DNA of 64,000 nucleotides, from NCBI RefSeq assembly GCF_025642785.1, contig NZ_JANZKU010000006.1:179247-243246 (forward strand), in the 5' to 3' direction. Source of the DNA: Pseudomonas sp. RIT-PI-AD. GTDB taxonomy: Bacteria > Pseudomonadota > Gammaproteobacteria > Pseudomonadales > Pseudomonadaceae. The notes under the pieces are model-generated. The model did not search any database and was not told the DNA's origin. It saw only the letters and a list, made by a program, of their open reading frames with translations. Positions within the stretch are counted from its first letter, which is position 1. The number at the start of each line of letters is the position of its first letter. This document shows positions 1-7,846 of the stretch, one piece after another. Made by a program: the position numbers and the translations under genes.

Positions 1-937
1 TGGCGGACATTTCGTGCATGGCCGTCGCCACCTGATCGGTGCGGGAAAACTGCTCGCGGGTGCCCTCGGCCATCAGGCCGGCGATGGCGTTCAGCTCGCC
101 GCTGGCGCCATCCAGGTTGGTGGTGCTGTGCTTCAGGCGCTCGAAGGTCGCCGCCAGAAAGTCGCGCAGGGTATTCGCCGCCGTGGCGAGGCTTCCCAGT
201 TCGTCGCGCCGGGCAATGTCCATGCGCTGGCCGAAATCGCCCCGGCTGAGCGCCTCGATATGATCGATCAGGGTGCGGATCGGCTGGATCAGACGTCGAT
301 TGATCAGCCACAGGCTGGTCAGGCCGATCAACAGGCTGGAGGCCAGCATCACGCCGATGCCGACGACGATGGTGTCGTTGGCTCGCGCGCCGATGCTCTC
401 CGCTTGCGCCTGTCCGTGCTGGTGCAACTGCCCTACCAGCGCCGTCATCTGTTCGCTGGTCGAGCGGTCGATGCCTTGCACGGCGGCGTCGCCCACCTGG
501 GGATTGGCGTCGGCGGCCAGGAAGTCGGCCCGACCCTTGCGATACGCGGCGCCCAGGTTGCGGTGTTCGTCGCGGAGTTTTTCCGCCTGGGCCTTGAGGT
601 CGCGCTCGCCCTGGGCGTTGGCCGAGTCGACCAGGCGGCCGAGGATGGCCTGCACCTTGGCCTCCTGGCTTTCGAACTGCCCCCAGTACTTGTTCAGGTT
701 CGCCGGGTCCTTGCCGCGCAGCAGGACGTTCTTCCATTCCTGCACTTGCACCTTGAATTCCAAGTTGGCCTCGTCCACCAGTCGCGAGGCTTCCAGCGTG
801 CCGTCGAGCAACCCACGGTAGGCGTGGATGCCATTGGATAGAAGCAGGAAGCAGGCGAGTGCGATCACCAGGATCAGGCTCAGGCTGCCGCCCAGTAAAG
901 CCAGCAATTGGCTGCGAAGAGAGCGTTGCAGGAACAT
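1..937 (-). CDS. Methyl-accepting chemotaxis protein, 3' end cut by window edge
   Basis: Translating the minus strand from the ATG at 935-937 gives 312 codons with no stop before the window edge, so the gene is partial at its C-terminus. It begins MFLQRSLRSQLL and runs into a hydrophobic segment (about residues 8-32). A charged helical periplasmic domain follows, then a second membrane segment (VVGIGVMLASSLLIGLTSLWL), a HAMP-like stretch (RRLIQPIRTLIDHIEALSRGD) and the start of a signalling coiled coil ending HEMSA. This is the usual layout of a transmembrane chemoreceptor that controls CheA kinase. The ligand cannot be read from the sequence. The helical sensor length (about 150 residues) would suit a four-helix-bundle type. 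Confidence 0.9.
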   Translation of the reverse strand, partial: MFLQRSLRSQLLALLGGSLSLILVIALACFLLLSNGIHAYRGLLDGTLEASRLVDEANLEFKVQVQEWKNVLLRGKDPANLNKYWGQFESQEAKVQAILGRLVDSANAQGERDLKAQAEKLRDEHRNLGAAYRKGRADFLAADANPQVGDAAVQGIDRSTSEQMTALVGQLHQHGQAQAESIGARANDTIVVGIGVMLASSLLIGLTSLWLINRRLIQPIRTLIDHIEALSRGDFGQRMDIARRDELGSLATAANTLRDFLAATFERLKHSTTNLDGASGELNAIAGLMAEGTREQFSRTDQVATAMHEMSA

Positions 938-1009
938 GATGCGCCTCGGCACGTCGGGAGGAGTCGTCAGTGTAGGCCAGCCGGCGGCGCCTCGGCGCGC
1001 CGCGCGGAG

Positions 1010-2104
1010 TCACGCCAGATGCAGATGGTTGTCCCAGAGTCCCGCCGGCAGTTCCAGGGGTTTGCCGAGGATCTCCGCGCGACGGCAATCGTACAGGCGG
1101 CAGCGGCCCTGGCCGGAGGTGACCACGAACCCGTTGGCGATCGCGCCGATCCCGGCACAGTCGGGCAAAGGCGCATCGAGCCGCAGTCGCTGGCTGTCCA
1201 GGTCCCAGATGAAGAAGCGATTGCCGCGCGGCGCGGTCACCGCCACCAGGCGCAGGGCATCGTGGATCGCCACGCTGGCGGTGTACTGGTTCATCGCCTG
1301 GCGTTGTGCCTCGGCGACCGGGAAGGGCTGGAAGGGCTGGCCCGGACGCTTGATCGCCAGCAGGTCGGCGCTGTCGGTCGATTCGCCCATGTACTGCTGG
1401 CAGGCGACGATGGTGCCGTCGCGGGCGATGGCCAGGTGCCGCACGCTGTTCATCGCCTGCGCCAGCGTTTCCTTGGAGATCAGCGCGCCGTCGCGGCGCA
1501 GCAGCACCAGGCTCGGCTCCATGGCGTGCAGGTTCATGTCGACCCGGCTCTCCGCCTCGGTGCGGATGCCGCCATTGGCCACCACCAGGGTTTCGCCATC
1601 GGGCATCCAGGATACCTGGTGCGGCCCCAGGCCATGGGTGGACAGCTCGCGCTCCCGGAGCAGGCGCTCGCCGTCGAAGCGGTACACGCCGAGGACGCCG
1701 CGACCGGGGTCGCGCAGGTCGTTCTCGGTGGCGTACAGCCATTCGCCGTCGCGGTGGAACACGCCGTGGCCGTAGAAGTGGCGGTCCGGCGGGGATTCCA
1801 GGGTTTGCAGCAGGCGCCCGTCGCGCAGGTCGAGCAGGTAGCTCTGGGTGCCGGGGCGCCGCGCGACGAACAACGCCAGGGGCTGGGCGGGATGTTCGAC
1901 GATGTCGTGGCAGCGTTGTGCCACGGGCGTGGCGAACGCCTGGCTGCCGTCGAGGCGATAGCCTACGGCGTAGTGCTGGCCGTCGGCATCGTCGCGGGCG
2001 GACAGCAGCAGGGGTTTCGCGGTCTTGCGGCTCAACGTCCAGCCGCCCAGCGTCATCCCGCCGAGCAACAGGCTACCGAGACCGAGGAGATGTCGACGCA
2101 GCAT
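1010..2104 (-). CDS. DUF1513 beta-propeller-like exported protein
   Basis: A 364-aa protein starting MLRRHLLGLGSLLLGG, a short positively charged N-terminus followed by a hydrophobic segment that looks like a signal peptide or anchor. The rest is a repetitive WD/propeller-like sequence with motifs such as HGVFHRDGEWLYATEND and GLGPHQVSWMPDGETLVVANGG, typical of the DUF1513 family. It is the last gene of the minus-strand cluster with two imelysins and a di-haem protein, and starts 40 bp after the second imelysin. The family travels with imelysin/DUF1111 clusters, so a periplasmic role in iron or redox handling is inferred. No catalytic residues can be named. Confidence 0.8.
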   Translation of the reverse strand: MLRRHLLGLGSLLLGGMTLGGWTLSRKTAKPLLLSARDDADGQHYAVGYRLDGSQAFATPVAQRCHDIVEHPAQPLALFVARRPGTQSYLLDLRDGRLLQTLESPPDRHFYGHGVFHRDGEWLYATENDLRDPGRGVLGVYRFDGERLLRERELSTHGLGPHQVSWMPDGETLVVANGGIRTEAESRVDMNLHAMEPSLVLLRRDGALISKETLAQAMNSVRHLAIARDGTIVACQQYMGESTDSADLLAIKRPGQPFQPFPVAEAQRQAMNQYTASVAIHDALRLVAVTAPRGNRFFIWDLDSQRLRLDAPLPDCAGIGAIANGFVVTSGQGRCRLYDCRRAEILGKPLELPAGLWDNHLHLA

Positions 2105-2144
2105 GATGCGCTCCTGTTCGTTGGACGGGACTCGAGCCCTGGGC

Positions 2145-3209
2145 TCAGTCGCCGTCGTTGGCGTTGAAGCCGAGCTGGACGTTCAGGGCCCGCGCCAGTT
2201 CGCCTTCGTGCAGGCGGTGGACGACGTTGAGGCTGTCGTAGAAGGCGTTCAACTGCTTCAGGCCATCCTCGCTGGCGAGCAGGTCGGCCAGGGGCGGCTT
2301 GAGGGCGTCGAACTGCCGGCGCGATTCGCGATAGGCCGCGTCGATCTTGTCCGCCAGGGCTTTCTGGTCGTCGCCGAGCAGGGTACGCAACCCCTGTTTG
2401 TCGACGCCCTGCCAGAGGGTTTCGGCGCTGGCCAGGCTGGCGCCGATGGTGGCCAGCGAGGCCTGACTGCGCCAGGCCTCGGCCTGGTAGGGTTGGGGAA
2501 TGCCCTTGCTCTGGCGGCCGAGCGGGGCGCCGAGCTTCTTCTTCAGGCTGTCCAGCGCGGTGACCTGCACCCGCAGCAGTTCGGCGATGGCTTCGTGGGA
2601 GTCGGCATAGCGCGGGTTGGGGAACTTGCTCAGTTGCTCGAGCATGCCGTCCTTGCTGTTCCAACTGCCGAGGATTTCCTCGGCGAGGTTCTTCTGGCGT
2701 TCGCCGATGGCTTCCAGCAGGGGGCAATAACGCGCCCGCTGGGCTTCGTCGGCCAGGTCGAGGGCACTGTCGAACAGGATGTATTCGTAGGCCGACAGGC
2801 CCTGCACCACCACGCTGGCCTTGGCCAAGGCGGCGACGTCGATCTGCGGCTGGGCCTTCACCAGTTGCTCGACCTGGCGGCCGACCAGGTTCTTCTTGTC
2901 CGGCCAGAACTGCACCTGCCAGGCGCGGTTGCCTTCCGCCAGCGGGCCCACCAGCAAGGGCTGCAACTCGGCCCAGGCCTTCTGCGCGGCGAGGAAGTCG
3001 GCGCGGGCCTTGTCCAGGTCGGCCTTGCCGGAGCAATACGCCAGTGCGCTGGCCGCCAGTTGGCGGTCGGCCTCGACCCAGCGGCTGTAGGTGGGCAGGA
3101 TCACCTGCTTGGCCAGTGCCGCGGACGTCTGTGCCTGCGGGTCCTGCGGTGCGCAGGCGCCCAGGGCCAGGGCGGCGAGGCTGGTGAACAGCAGTTTCGG
3201 ACGGAACAT
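2145..3209 (-). CDS. Imelysin-family lipoprotein, HxxE motif degenerate
   Basis: A 354-aa protein starting MFRPKLLFTSLAALALGACAPQ, with a clear lipobox (LGAC). The ATG at 3207-3209 has a GAGGAG ribosome site and lies 11 bp after the upstream stop. The helical body matches the imelysin (peptidase M75, EfeO-related) family. At the place where the neighbouring imelysin has H-A-I-E, this protein has S139-A-Y-E142, so the first metal-ligand histidine is missing. It therefore probably does not cleave protein and may act in metal binding or as a partner. Clustered with a di-haem protein, a DUF1513 protein and icmP. Confidence 0.85.
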   Translation of the reverse strand: MFRPKLLFTSLAALALGACAPQDPQAQTSAALAKQVILPTYSRWVEADRQLAASALAYCSGKADLDKARADFLAAQKAWAELQPLLVGPLAEGNRAWQVQFWPDKKNLVGRQVEQLVKAQPQIDVAALAKASVVVQGLSAYEYILFDSALDLADEAQRARYCPLLEAIGERQKNLAEEILGSWNSKDGMLEQLSKFPNPRYADSHEAIAELLRVQVTALDSLKKKLGAPLGRQSKGIPQPYQAEAWRSQASLATIGASLASAETLWQGVDKQGLRTLLGDDQKALADKIDAAYRESRRQFDALKPPLADLLASEDGLKQLNAFYDSLNVVHRLHEGELARALNVQLGFNANDGD

Positions 3210-3220
3210 GCTTGGGCTCC

Positions 3221-4648
3221 TCAGAGTGAGTTCAGAAAGGCCAAGAGCGCGTCGCGCTGCTCGGCATCGAAGGTCAGGACGGACTGCTTGGCCGATTCGG
3301 CCTCGCCCCCGTGCCAGAGGATCGCCTCCAGCAGGTTGCGCGCACGGCCGTCGTGGAGGAACTGGGTGTGGCCGTTGACCGCCGCGGTCAGCCCGATGCC
3401 CCACAGCGGCGGCGTGCGCCATTCGCGGCCGCTGGCCTCGAATTCGCCGCGCTGGTCGGCCAGCCCCTCGCCCATGTCGTGCAGCAGCAGGTCGGTGTAG
3501 GGGCGGATGAGCTGCCCGGCCAGTTCCGGCTCCGCCGCGTCGGCGGCGGTGGTGAAGGCGGGCACGTGGCAACGCTGGCAGCCGGCCTGGTGGAACAGCG
3601 CCTTGCCGCGCAGCACCGCCGGCGCCTCGACCTGGCGGCGCGCGGGTACGCCGAGGTTGCGGGTATAGAACAGCATCTGCGCGAGGATGTGGTCGCTGAC
3701 CTCGGGGTCGCCGCCGTCGATGGCGGCGAGGCAGTCGGTCTGCGCCGGCGTGCAGTCGTCATGCCGCAACGCCGAGGTGGTCAGGCCCATGTCCGCGGCG
3801 AATGCATGGATGTTCTGCTGATTCAGGCTGGGTTGCCCGGCTTTCCAGCCGAAGCGGCCGATAACGGTCTCGCCGCGGGCATCGTCCCAGACCCGGTTGG
3901 GCCGGCCGCGGATGCCGTCTCCATCGCGATCCTGTGGGTCGGCGTTGGCCAGGATGGCGTCTTCCGGGATGGCTTCGAGCAGGCCCAGGCCGATCATCGG
4001 CGGGGCAATCCGCGCGGACATCTCCACCTGCGGGTGCAGCGGGCCGTAGCCGAGCTGGGTGATGCGCAGGGTGGGGCGGCGCAACTGCGCCCGGGTGCCG
4101 TCGGCGAACGCGATCGGCAGGTATTCGTAGTCCATGCGCACCTTGCCTTCGGGGGCGACGCCCGGAACCGCGACATCCTGCAACTGGCCGCCATAGACTG
4201 GCTCGGGCACCACGCCCAGGCGCTTCACCAGGGCGGCGTGCTCGGCGGTGGCCAGCGGCTTGATCGACAGCCGCACCAGCATGGACACCGCATTGTCCGC
4301 GTCGGGTCCGGGCGGATGGCCGCGGCCATCCTTGATATGGCAGTTCTGGCAGGCGTTGGTGTTGAACAACGGGCCGAGGCCGTCGCGGGCGGTGGTGGAG
4401 GACGGGGCGATGACCCAGGGGTTGCGGAAGAAACTGTTGCCGACGCTGAAGTCCAGCCGGCGGGTGGGCGAAAGGTTGCCGGAGGGCATGGAGAAGGCGT
4501 TGCGTCCGACCTGTCTGACCGTCGCAGCACCGGCGGAAAGTGCTTCGCCCGGCTCGGCCTGGGTGAAACGCGGAGCCTGGTCGCACGCCGCCAGGCACAG
4601 GGCCAGCAGCAAGGGGGGCAGGCGGCGAAGGGCCGTAGGGGCGGGCAT
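3221..4648 (-). CDS. Di-haem DUF1111 lipoprotein (thiol oxidoreductase/peroxidase-like)
   Basis: About 475 aa from the ATG at 4646-4648, chosen because it puts a signal peptide with lipobox (LCLAAC) at the very N-terminus. An in-frame ATG at 4684 would add 12 residues, and neither start has a good ribosome site. Two c-type haem motifs are visible, CQNCH near residues 100-104 and CQRCH near 357-361, as expected for the DUF1111 di-haem family related to MauG/cytochrome c peroxidases. Conserved SVGNSFFRNPWV and DGRARNLLEAILWH blocks agree. Probably a periplasm-facing redox lipoprotein. Its place between two imelysins suggests it oxidises or reduces the metal they handle (inference). Confidence 0.85.
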   Translation of the reverse strand: MPAPTALRRLPPLLLALCLAACDQAPRFTQAEPGEALSAGAATVRQVGRNAFSMPSGNLSPTRRLDFSVGNSFFRNPWVIAPSSTTARDGLGPLFNTNACQNCHIKDGRGHPPGPDADNAVSMLVRLSIKPLATAEHAALVKRLGVVPEPVYGGQLQDVAVPGVAPEGKVRMDYEYLPIAFADGTRAQLRRPTLRITQLGYGPLHPQVEMSARIAPPMIGLGLLEAIPEDAILANADPQDRDGDGIRGRPNRVWDDARGETVIGRFGWKAGQPSLNQQNIHAFAADMGLTTSALRHDDCTPAQTDCLAAIDGGDPEVSDHILAQMLFYTRNLGVPARRQVEAPAVLRGKALFHQAGCQRCHVPAFTTAADAAEPELAGQLIRPYTDLLLHDMGEGLADQRGEFEASGREWRTPPLWGIGLTAAVNGHTQFLHDGRARNLLEAILWHGGEAESAKQSVLTFDAEQRDALLAFLNSL

Positions 4649-4771
4649 CGCGGGAATCCAGGACAGCGCGGACAAGGGCGGCAAGCTTAGCAGGCCAGGG
4701 GGTTTTGAATAAGAGCAATTAGCATTTGCCGAGCGCCTCGGAAGGGCGCGAAGCGCCGGAATCCGTGGGAT

Positions 4772-4808
4772 CGCCGGGAACTGCGGCGTTGCGCCGCGGT
4801 TCCCGGCG
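4772..4808 (-). terminator. Strong hairpin between icmP and the DUF1111 gene
   Basis: An inverted repeat with 16-base arms (4772-4787 and 4793-4808, one mismatch) and a 5-base loop lies just past the icmP stop codon. There is no good T-run on the minus strand, so it may act as an mRNA-stabilising or attenuating structure between icmP and the downstream three genes and not as a full terminator. Confidence 0.5.
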
Positions 4809-4814
4809 CGCTGA

Positions 4815-6176
4815 TCAGAACTCGTGGTCGGCGTTGTCCGGGTTCAGGTCGTTGATCCCGAGTTTGCCGGCGGCTTGCTCGATCGCACCGGTCTGCTTGA
4901 CCAGGGACGCGATGCTGTCACGGATCAGTTGCTGGCCGGCAGTATTGTCCGGCGCGATCAACTGGTCGAAGTGCACGCCGTTCTTCTCGGCACTGTCCAC
5001 CAGCGCCTGGAGCTTGGCCTCGGTGGCCTCCAGGTCGGCCTTGAGGGTGGCGTCGGCCTGGGCGTCGGCCTTGGCCACCAGCGAGGACAGGCTCGCGCCG
5101 CTCAGGGTGGTGCCGTCGACCTTCTTGTACTCGCCCAGGTAGACGTTGCGGATGCCCTTGGCGTTGTAGAACAGGGTGTGGTGGGTGTCGTCGCTGAAGC
5201 AGTCGTGCTCGTCTTCGGTGGAGTTGGCTTCCAGCGCCACTTTCATGCGCTCGCCCGCCAGTTCGCCGAGGGATAGGCTACCCATGCCGAACAGCATCTT
5301 GCGCAGACCGTTCTCGCCGCTTTCGGCTTCCAGCTTGGCGCGGTAGTTGTCGGCGACGCCGGCTTTCCACTGGCCGGCCATTTCTTCCAGGTCGCTCACC
5401 AGCAGGTCGGTGGCGGCCTTGAGGTAGGCGCGGCGACGGTCGTTGTGGCCGCCGGTGGCACCGGCGCCTTCCAGGTAGTCGCTGGCCGGACGGTTGCCGG
5501 CGCCCGGGCCGGTGCCGTTCAGGTCCTGGCCCCAGAGCAGGAATTCGATGGCGTGGTAGCCGGTGGCGACGTTGGCTTCGGAACCGCCCAGCTCGTTCAG
5601 GCTGGCGAGTTTCTCGCCGGTGATTTCCTTGACGTCGATCTTGTCTTCGCCGACCTGGATCTCGGTGTTGGCGATGATGTTGGCGGTGGCCGCAGGGTTG
5701 CCCTGGGCCTGGGCGGTATCGGCGGCGACGTAGTCGATCAGGCCTTCATCCAACGGCCAGGCGTTGACCTGACCTTCCCACTCGTCGACCACCGGGTTGC
5801 CGAATCGGAAGGCTTCGCTTTGGGAGTACGGGGTGCGCGCGGCCAGCCAGGCCTCGCGGGCGGCTTTCAGGGTGGCGTCGCTGGGGTTGGCGAGCAGCGC
5901 GTCGATCGCCTTCTGCAACGTCTGGGCGGTGCTCAGGGCATCGCTGAACACGGCCTCGGCCATGTCGGCGTAATGCGTCACGACCTGCTTGGCCGCCGCT
6001 TCGTCGACCTTGCCGGCCGTCGCCGCCACGGGAGTCGCGGCCGGAGCCGGCGCGGCGGTGCTCGCGGCCGGGGCAGGGGCCTGCGGTGCCGCGGCTTTTT
6101 CCTTGTCGTCGCCGCAACCGGCGAGAGAAATGGCGATGGCCAGCAAACTGGCAGTGGCCAAAGGCGTACGGATCAT
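4815..6176 (-). CDS. icmP: Imelysin-family lipoprotein, IcmP-like (insulin-cleaving metalloprotease family)
   Basis: A 453-aa protein starting MIRTPLATASLLAIAISLAGCGDD, with a signal peptide and lipobox (LAGC), followed by an Ala/Pro-rich linker to about residue 55. The imelysin (M75) fold follows, with the HxxE motif H208-A-I-E211 in the block GYHAIEFLLWGQ. The start has AAGGA upstream. This is the P. aeruginosa IcmP type, an outer-membrane metalloprotein described as cleaving insulin. Imelysins are also linked to iron uptake (EfeO family). It heads the minus-strand cluster and a possible Fur site lies upstream. The physiological substrate is unclear. Confidence 0.88.
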   Translation of the reverse strand: MIRTPLATASLLAIAISLAGCGDDKEKAAAPQAPAPAASTAAPAPAATPVAATAGKVDEAAAKQVVTHYADMAEAVFSDALSTAQTLQKAIDALLANPSDATLKAAREAWLAARTPYSQSEAFRFGNPVVDEWEGQVNAWPLDEGLIDYVAADTAQAQGNPAATANIIANTEIQVGEDKIDVKEITGEKLASLNELGGSEANVATGYHAIEFLLWGQDLNGTGPGAGNRPASDYLEGAGATGGHNDRRRAYLKAATDLLVSDLEEMAGQWKAGVADNYRAKLEAESGENGLRKMLFGMGSLSLGELAGERMKVALEANSTEDEHDCFSDDTHHTLFYNAKGIRNVYLGEYKKVDGTTLSGASLSSLVAKADAQADATLKADLEATEAKLQALVDSAEKNGVHFDQLIAPDNTAGQQLIRDSIASLVKQTGAIEQAAGKLGINDLNPDNADHEF

Positions 6177-6225
6177 GGCGGAGTCCTTTGCTTTAGGTGT
6201 TGGCGGATACGCTGGAAAACCGCGA

Positions 6226-6244
6226 CATAATGCGAAAGATTTGC
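6226..6244. promoter_or_regulatory. Possible Fur box upstream of icmP
   Basis: The 19-base stretch starting CATAATGCGA matches 12 of 19 positions of the classical Fur consensus. It lies 50 bp upstream of icmP in the divergent icmP/lemA interval. Degenerate Fur sites with about this score are common in Pseudomonas, but the match is not decisive from the sequence alone. Confidence 0.35.
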
Positions 6245-6355
6245 ATTTTTGAAAAGGCCGATGAGGCATTTGGCCAGGTTAAATCCCGTGAGGGGGTTCT
6301 CGTTGAAGAACCACCCGTGCCGTTAGAATGCCAGCAACCTTCCGGAGAGCCCTTC

Positions 6356-6928
6356 ATGAACCTCGTCCTAGTCGCCCTGCTGGTCGTCCTGTTCCTCGTC
6401 ATCGCCTATGGCGTGATCCTCTACAACGGCCTGGTGCGGCTCAAGCACGGGGTCGCCAAGGCCTGGGCGAACATCGACGTGCTGCTTCGCCAGCGCCACG
6501 AGGAGCTGCCCAAGCTGGTGGAAACCTGCAAGCAGTACATGCAGCACGAGCGCGGCACCCTGGAGGCGGTGATCCTCGCTCGCAATGCCGTGGCCAGCGC
6601 TCGCGAGAAGGGCGACATCGCCGCGCTGGGGCAGGCCGAGAGCGGCTTGCGCAGCGGCCTCGGGCAGTTGTTCGCCCTGGCGGAGAACTACCCGCAACTG
6701 CGCGCCAACGAAAGCTTCCAGCACCTGCAGCAACGCATCACCGGCCTGGAGAACGGTATCGCCGACCGCCGCGAGCTGTACAACGACGCGGTGAACCTGA
6801 ACAACGTGCGCATCGAGCAATTCCCCGATGTGCTGATCGCCCGCCGCTATGGCTTCAAGCCGGCCGAGCTGCTGGTATTCAGCGAGGCCGAGAAGGCCGA
6901 CGTGGACATGAAGTCGCTGTTCGGCTGA
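6356..6928 (+). CDS. lemA: LemA family membrane protein
   Basis: A 190-aa protein beginning MNLVLVALLVVLFLVIAYGVIL, an N-terminal membrane anchor with most of the protein outside the membrane (family knowledge). The body carries the LemA signature: VAKAWANIDVLLRQRHEELPKL and a C-terminal block NNVRIEQFPDVLIARRYGFKPAELL. The start ATG follows a GGAGAG site. It overlaps the next gene by one base (TGATG), so the pair is translationally coupled. LemA proteins have no agreed biochemical role. Pairing with a GIDE-like membrane protein is a known arrangement. Confidence 0.93.
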   Translation: MNLVLVALLVVLFLVIAYGVILYNGLVRLKHGVAKAWANIDVLLRQRHEELPKLVETCKQYMQHERGTLEAVILARNAVASAREKGDIAALGQAESGLRSGLGQLFALAENYPQLRANESFQHLQQRITGLENGIADRRELYNDAVNLNNVRIEQFPDVLIARRYGFKPAELLVFSEAEKADVDMKSLFG

Positions 6929-7824
6929 TGGACCTGCAGCAACTGGCCTTCGGCCTCACTTTCGGCCTGGGTGGCTGCCTGGGGGGCGGATGGTGGTGCC
7001 TGCGACGCCTGGCCCAGGCGCGCGTCCTGCTGGATACCCCGACCTCGAAGATTCGCTCGGCGGCGCAGGGCTACGTCGAATTGAACGGGCAGTTGCTGGC
7101 GCAACCCGAGGCGATCATCGTGGCGCCGCTCTCGGGCACGCCTTGCCTGTGGTGGCGCTTCCGCATCGAGGAACGCAGCGGCAGCGGCAAGAACCGCCAG
7201 TTCCGGGTGGTCGACATGGGCAGCAGCGAGGCCTGGCTGCGCCTGGACGACGGCACCGGCGAGTGTCTGATCGATCCCCGCGGCGCGGAGATACGCCCGG
7301 CCACCCGCGAGGTCTGGCAGGGCGACACCCCGCGCCCCTCGGCCAGGCGCGCATCGAACGGTTTGTTCGACCTGCTCAGCGGCGGTAACGATTACCGCTA
7401 TATCGAGGAGCGCTTCCATGTGGGCGAATCCCTGTATGCCATCGGCGAATTCCGTACCCTGGGCGGCGGCGGCCAGGCGTTCGACGCAGAAGCGGCGCAA
7501 GGCGCGGTGATCCGTGAATGGAAACGCGACTACGGCGATCTGCTCAAGCGCTTCGACAGCGATGGCGATGGGCAACTGAGCGAAGCGGAATGGGCGCGCG
7601 CGCGCCTGGCCGCGCGCCTCGAAGCGGAGGATCGCCAACGCCAGGCAGTTCTGGCGCCCGCACGGAATCAGCTGGGTCGGCCGGCGGAGGCATTGCCGTT
7701 CATTCTGTCCAGCGAGGCCGAGGATTCCCTGGTCGGCCGGCTGCGGCGCCAGGCCCTGCTGGGGGCCGCGGTTTGCCTGGTGGGCGCGCTGGCCAGCGCC
7801 TGGATGCTCGGGGTTTATCTGTGA
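6928..7824 (+). CDS. GIDE/BAM-like membrane protein with an EF-hand
   Basis: A 298-aa protein starting at the ATG that overlaps the lemA stop. It has an N-terminal hydrophobic segment (about residues 5-22), a central domain with LSGTPCLWWRFRIEERSG and YRYIEERFHVGESLYAIGEF typical of the GIDE/BAM region found in membrane E3-ligase relatives, and a C-terminal membrane segment (about 275-297). No RING finger is present, so no ligase activity is implied. At residues 210-221, DSDGDGQLSEAE is a textbook EF-hand loop with acidic residues at positions 1, 3, 5 and 12, suggesting calcium binding. Operon with lemA. Confidence 0.8.
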   Translation: MDLQQLAFGLTFGLGGCLGGGWWCLRRLAQARVLLDTPTSKIRSAAQGYVELNGQLLAQPEAIIVAPLSGTPCLWWRFRIEERSGSGKNRQFRVVDMGSSEAWLRLDDGTGECLIDPRGAEIRPATREVWQGDTPRPSARRASNGLFDLLSGGNDYRYIEERFHVGESLYAIGEFRTLGGGGQAFDAEAAQGAVIREWKRDYGDLLKRFDSDGDGQLSEAEWARARLAARLEAEDRQRQAVLAPARNQLGRPAEALPFILSSEAEDSLVGRLRRQALLGAAVCLVGALASAWMLGVYL

Positions 7825-7846
7825 GTGGGCAGGGTGGCCCGGTTCG

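Noticed and set aside
14..2167. Long plus-strand open frames opposite the chemoreceptor and DUF1513 genes
   Set aside because: They are antisense shadows caused by high GC in the third codon position. The minus-strand readings give recognisable protein families.
4695..4735. Second Fur-like site upstream of the DUF1111 gene
   Set aside because: Best match was only 11 of 19 positions and offset from any visible promoter, so it was not listed.
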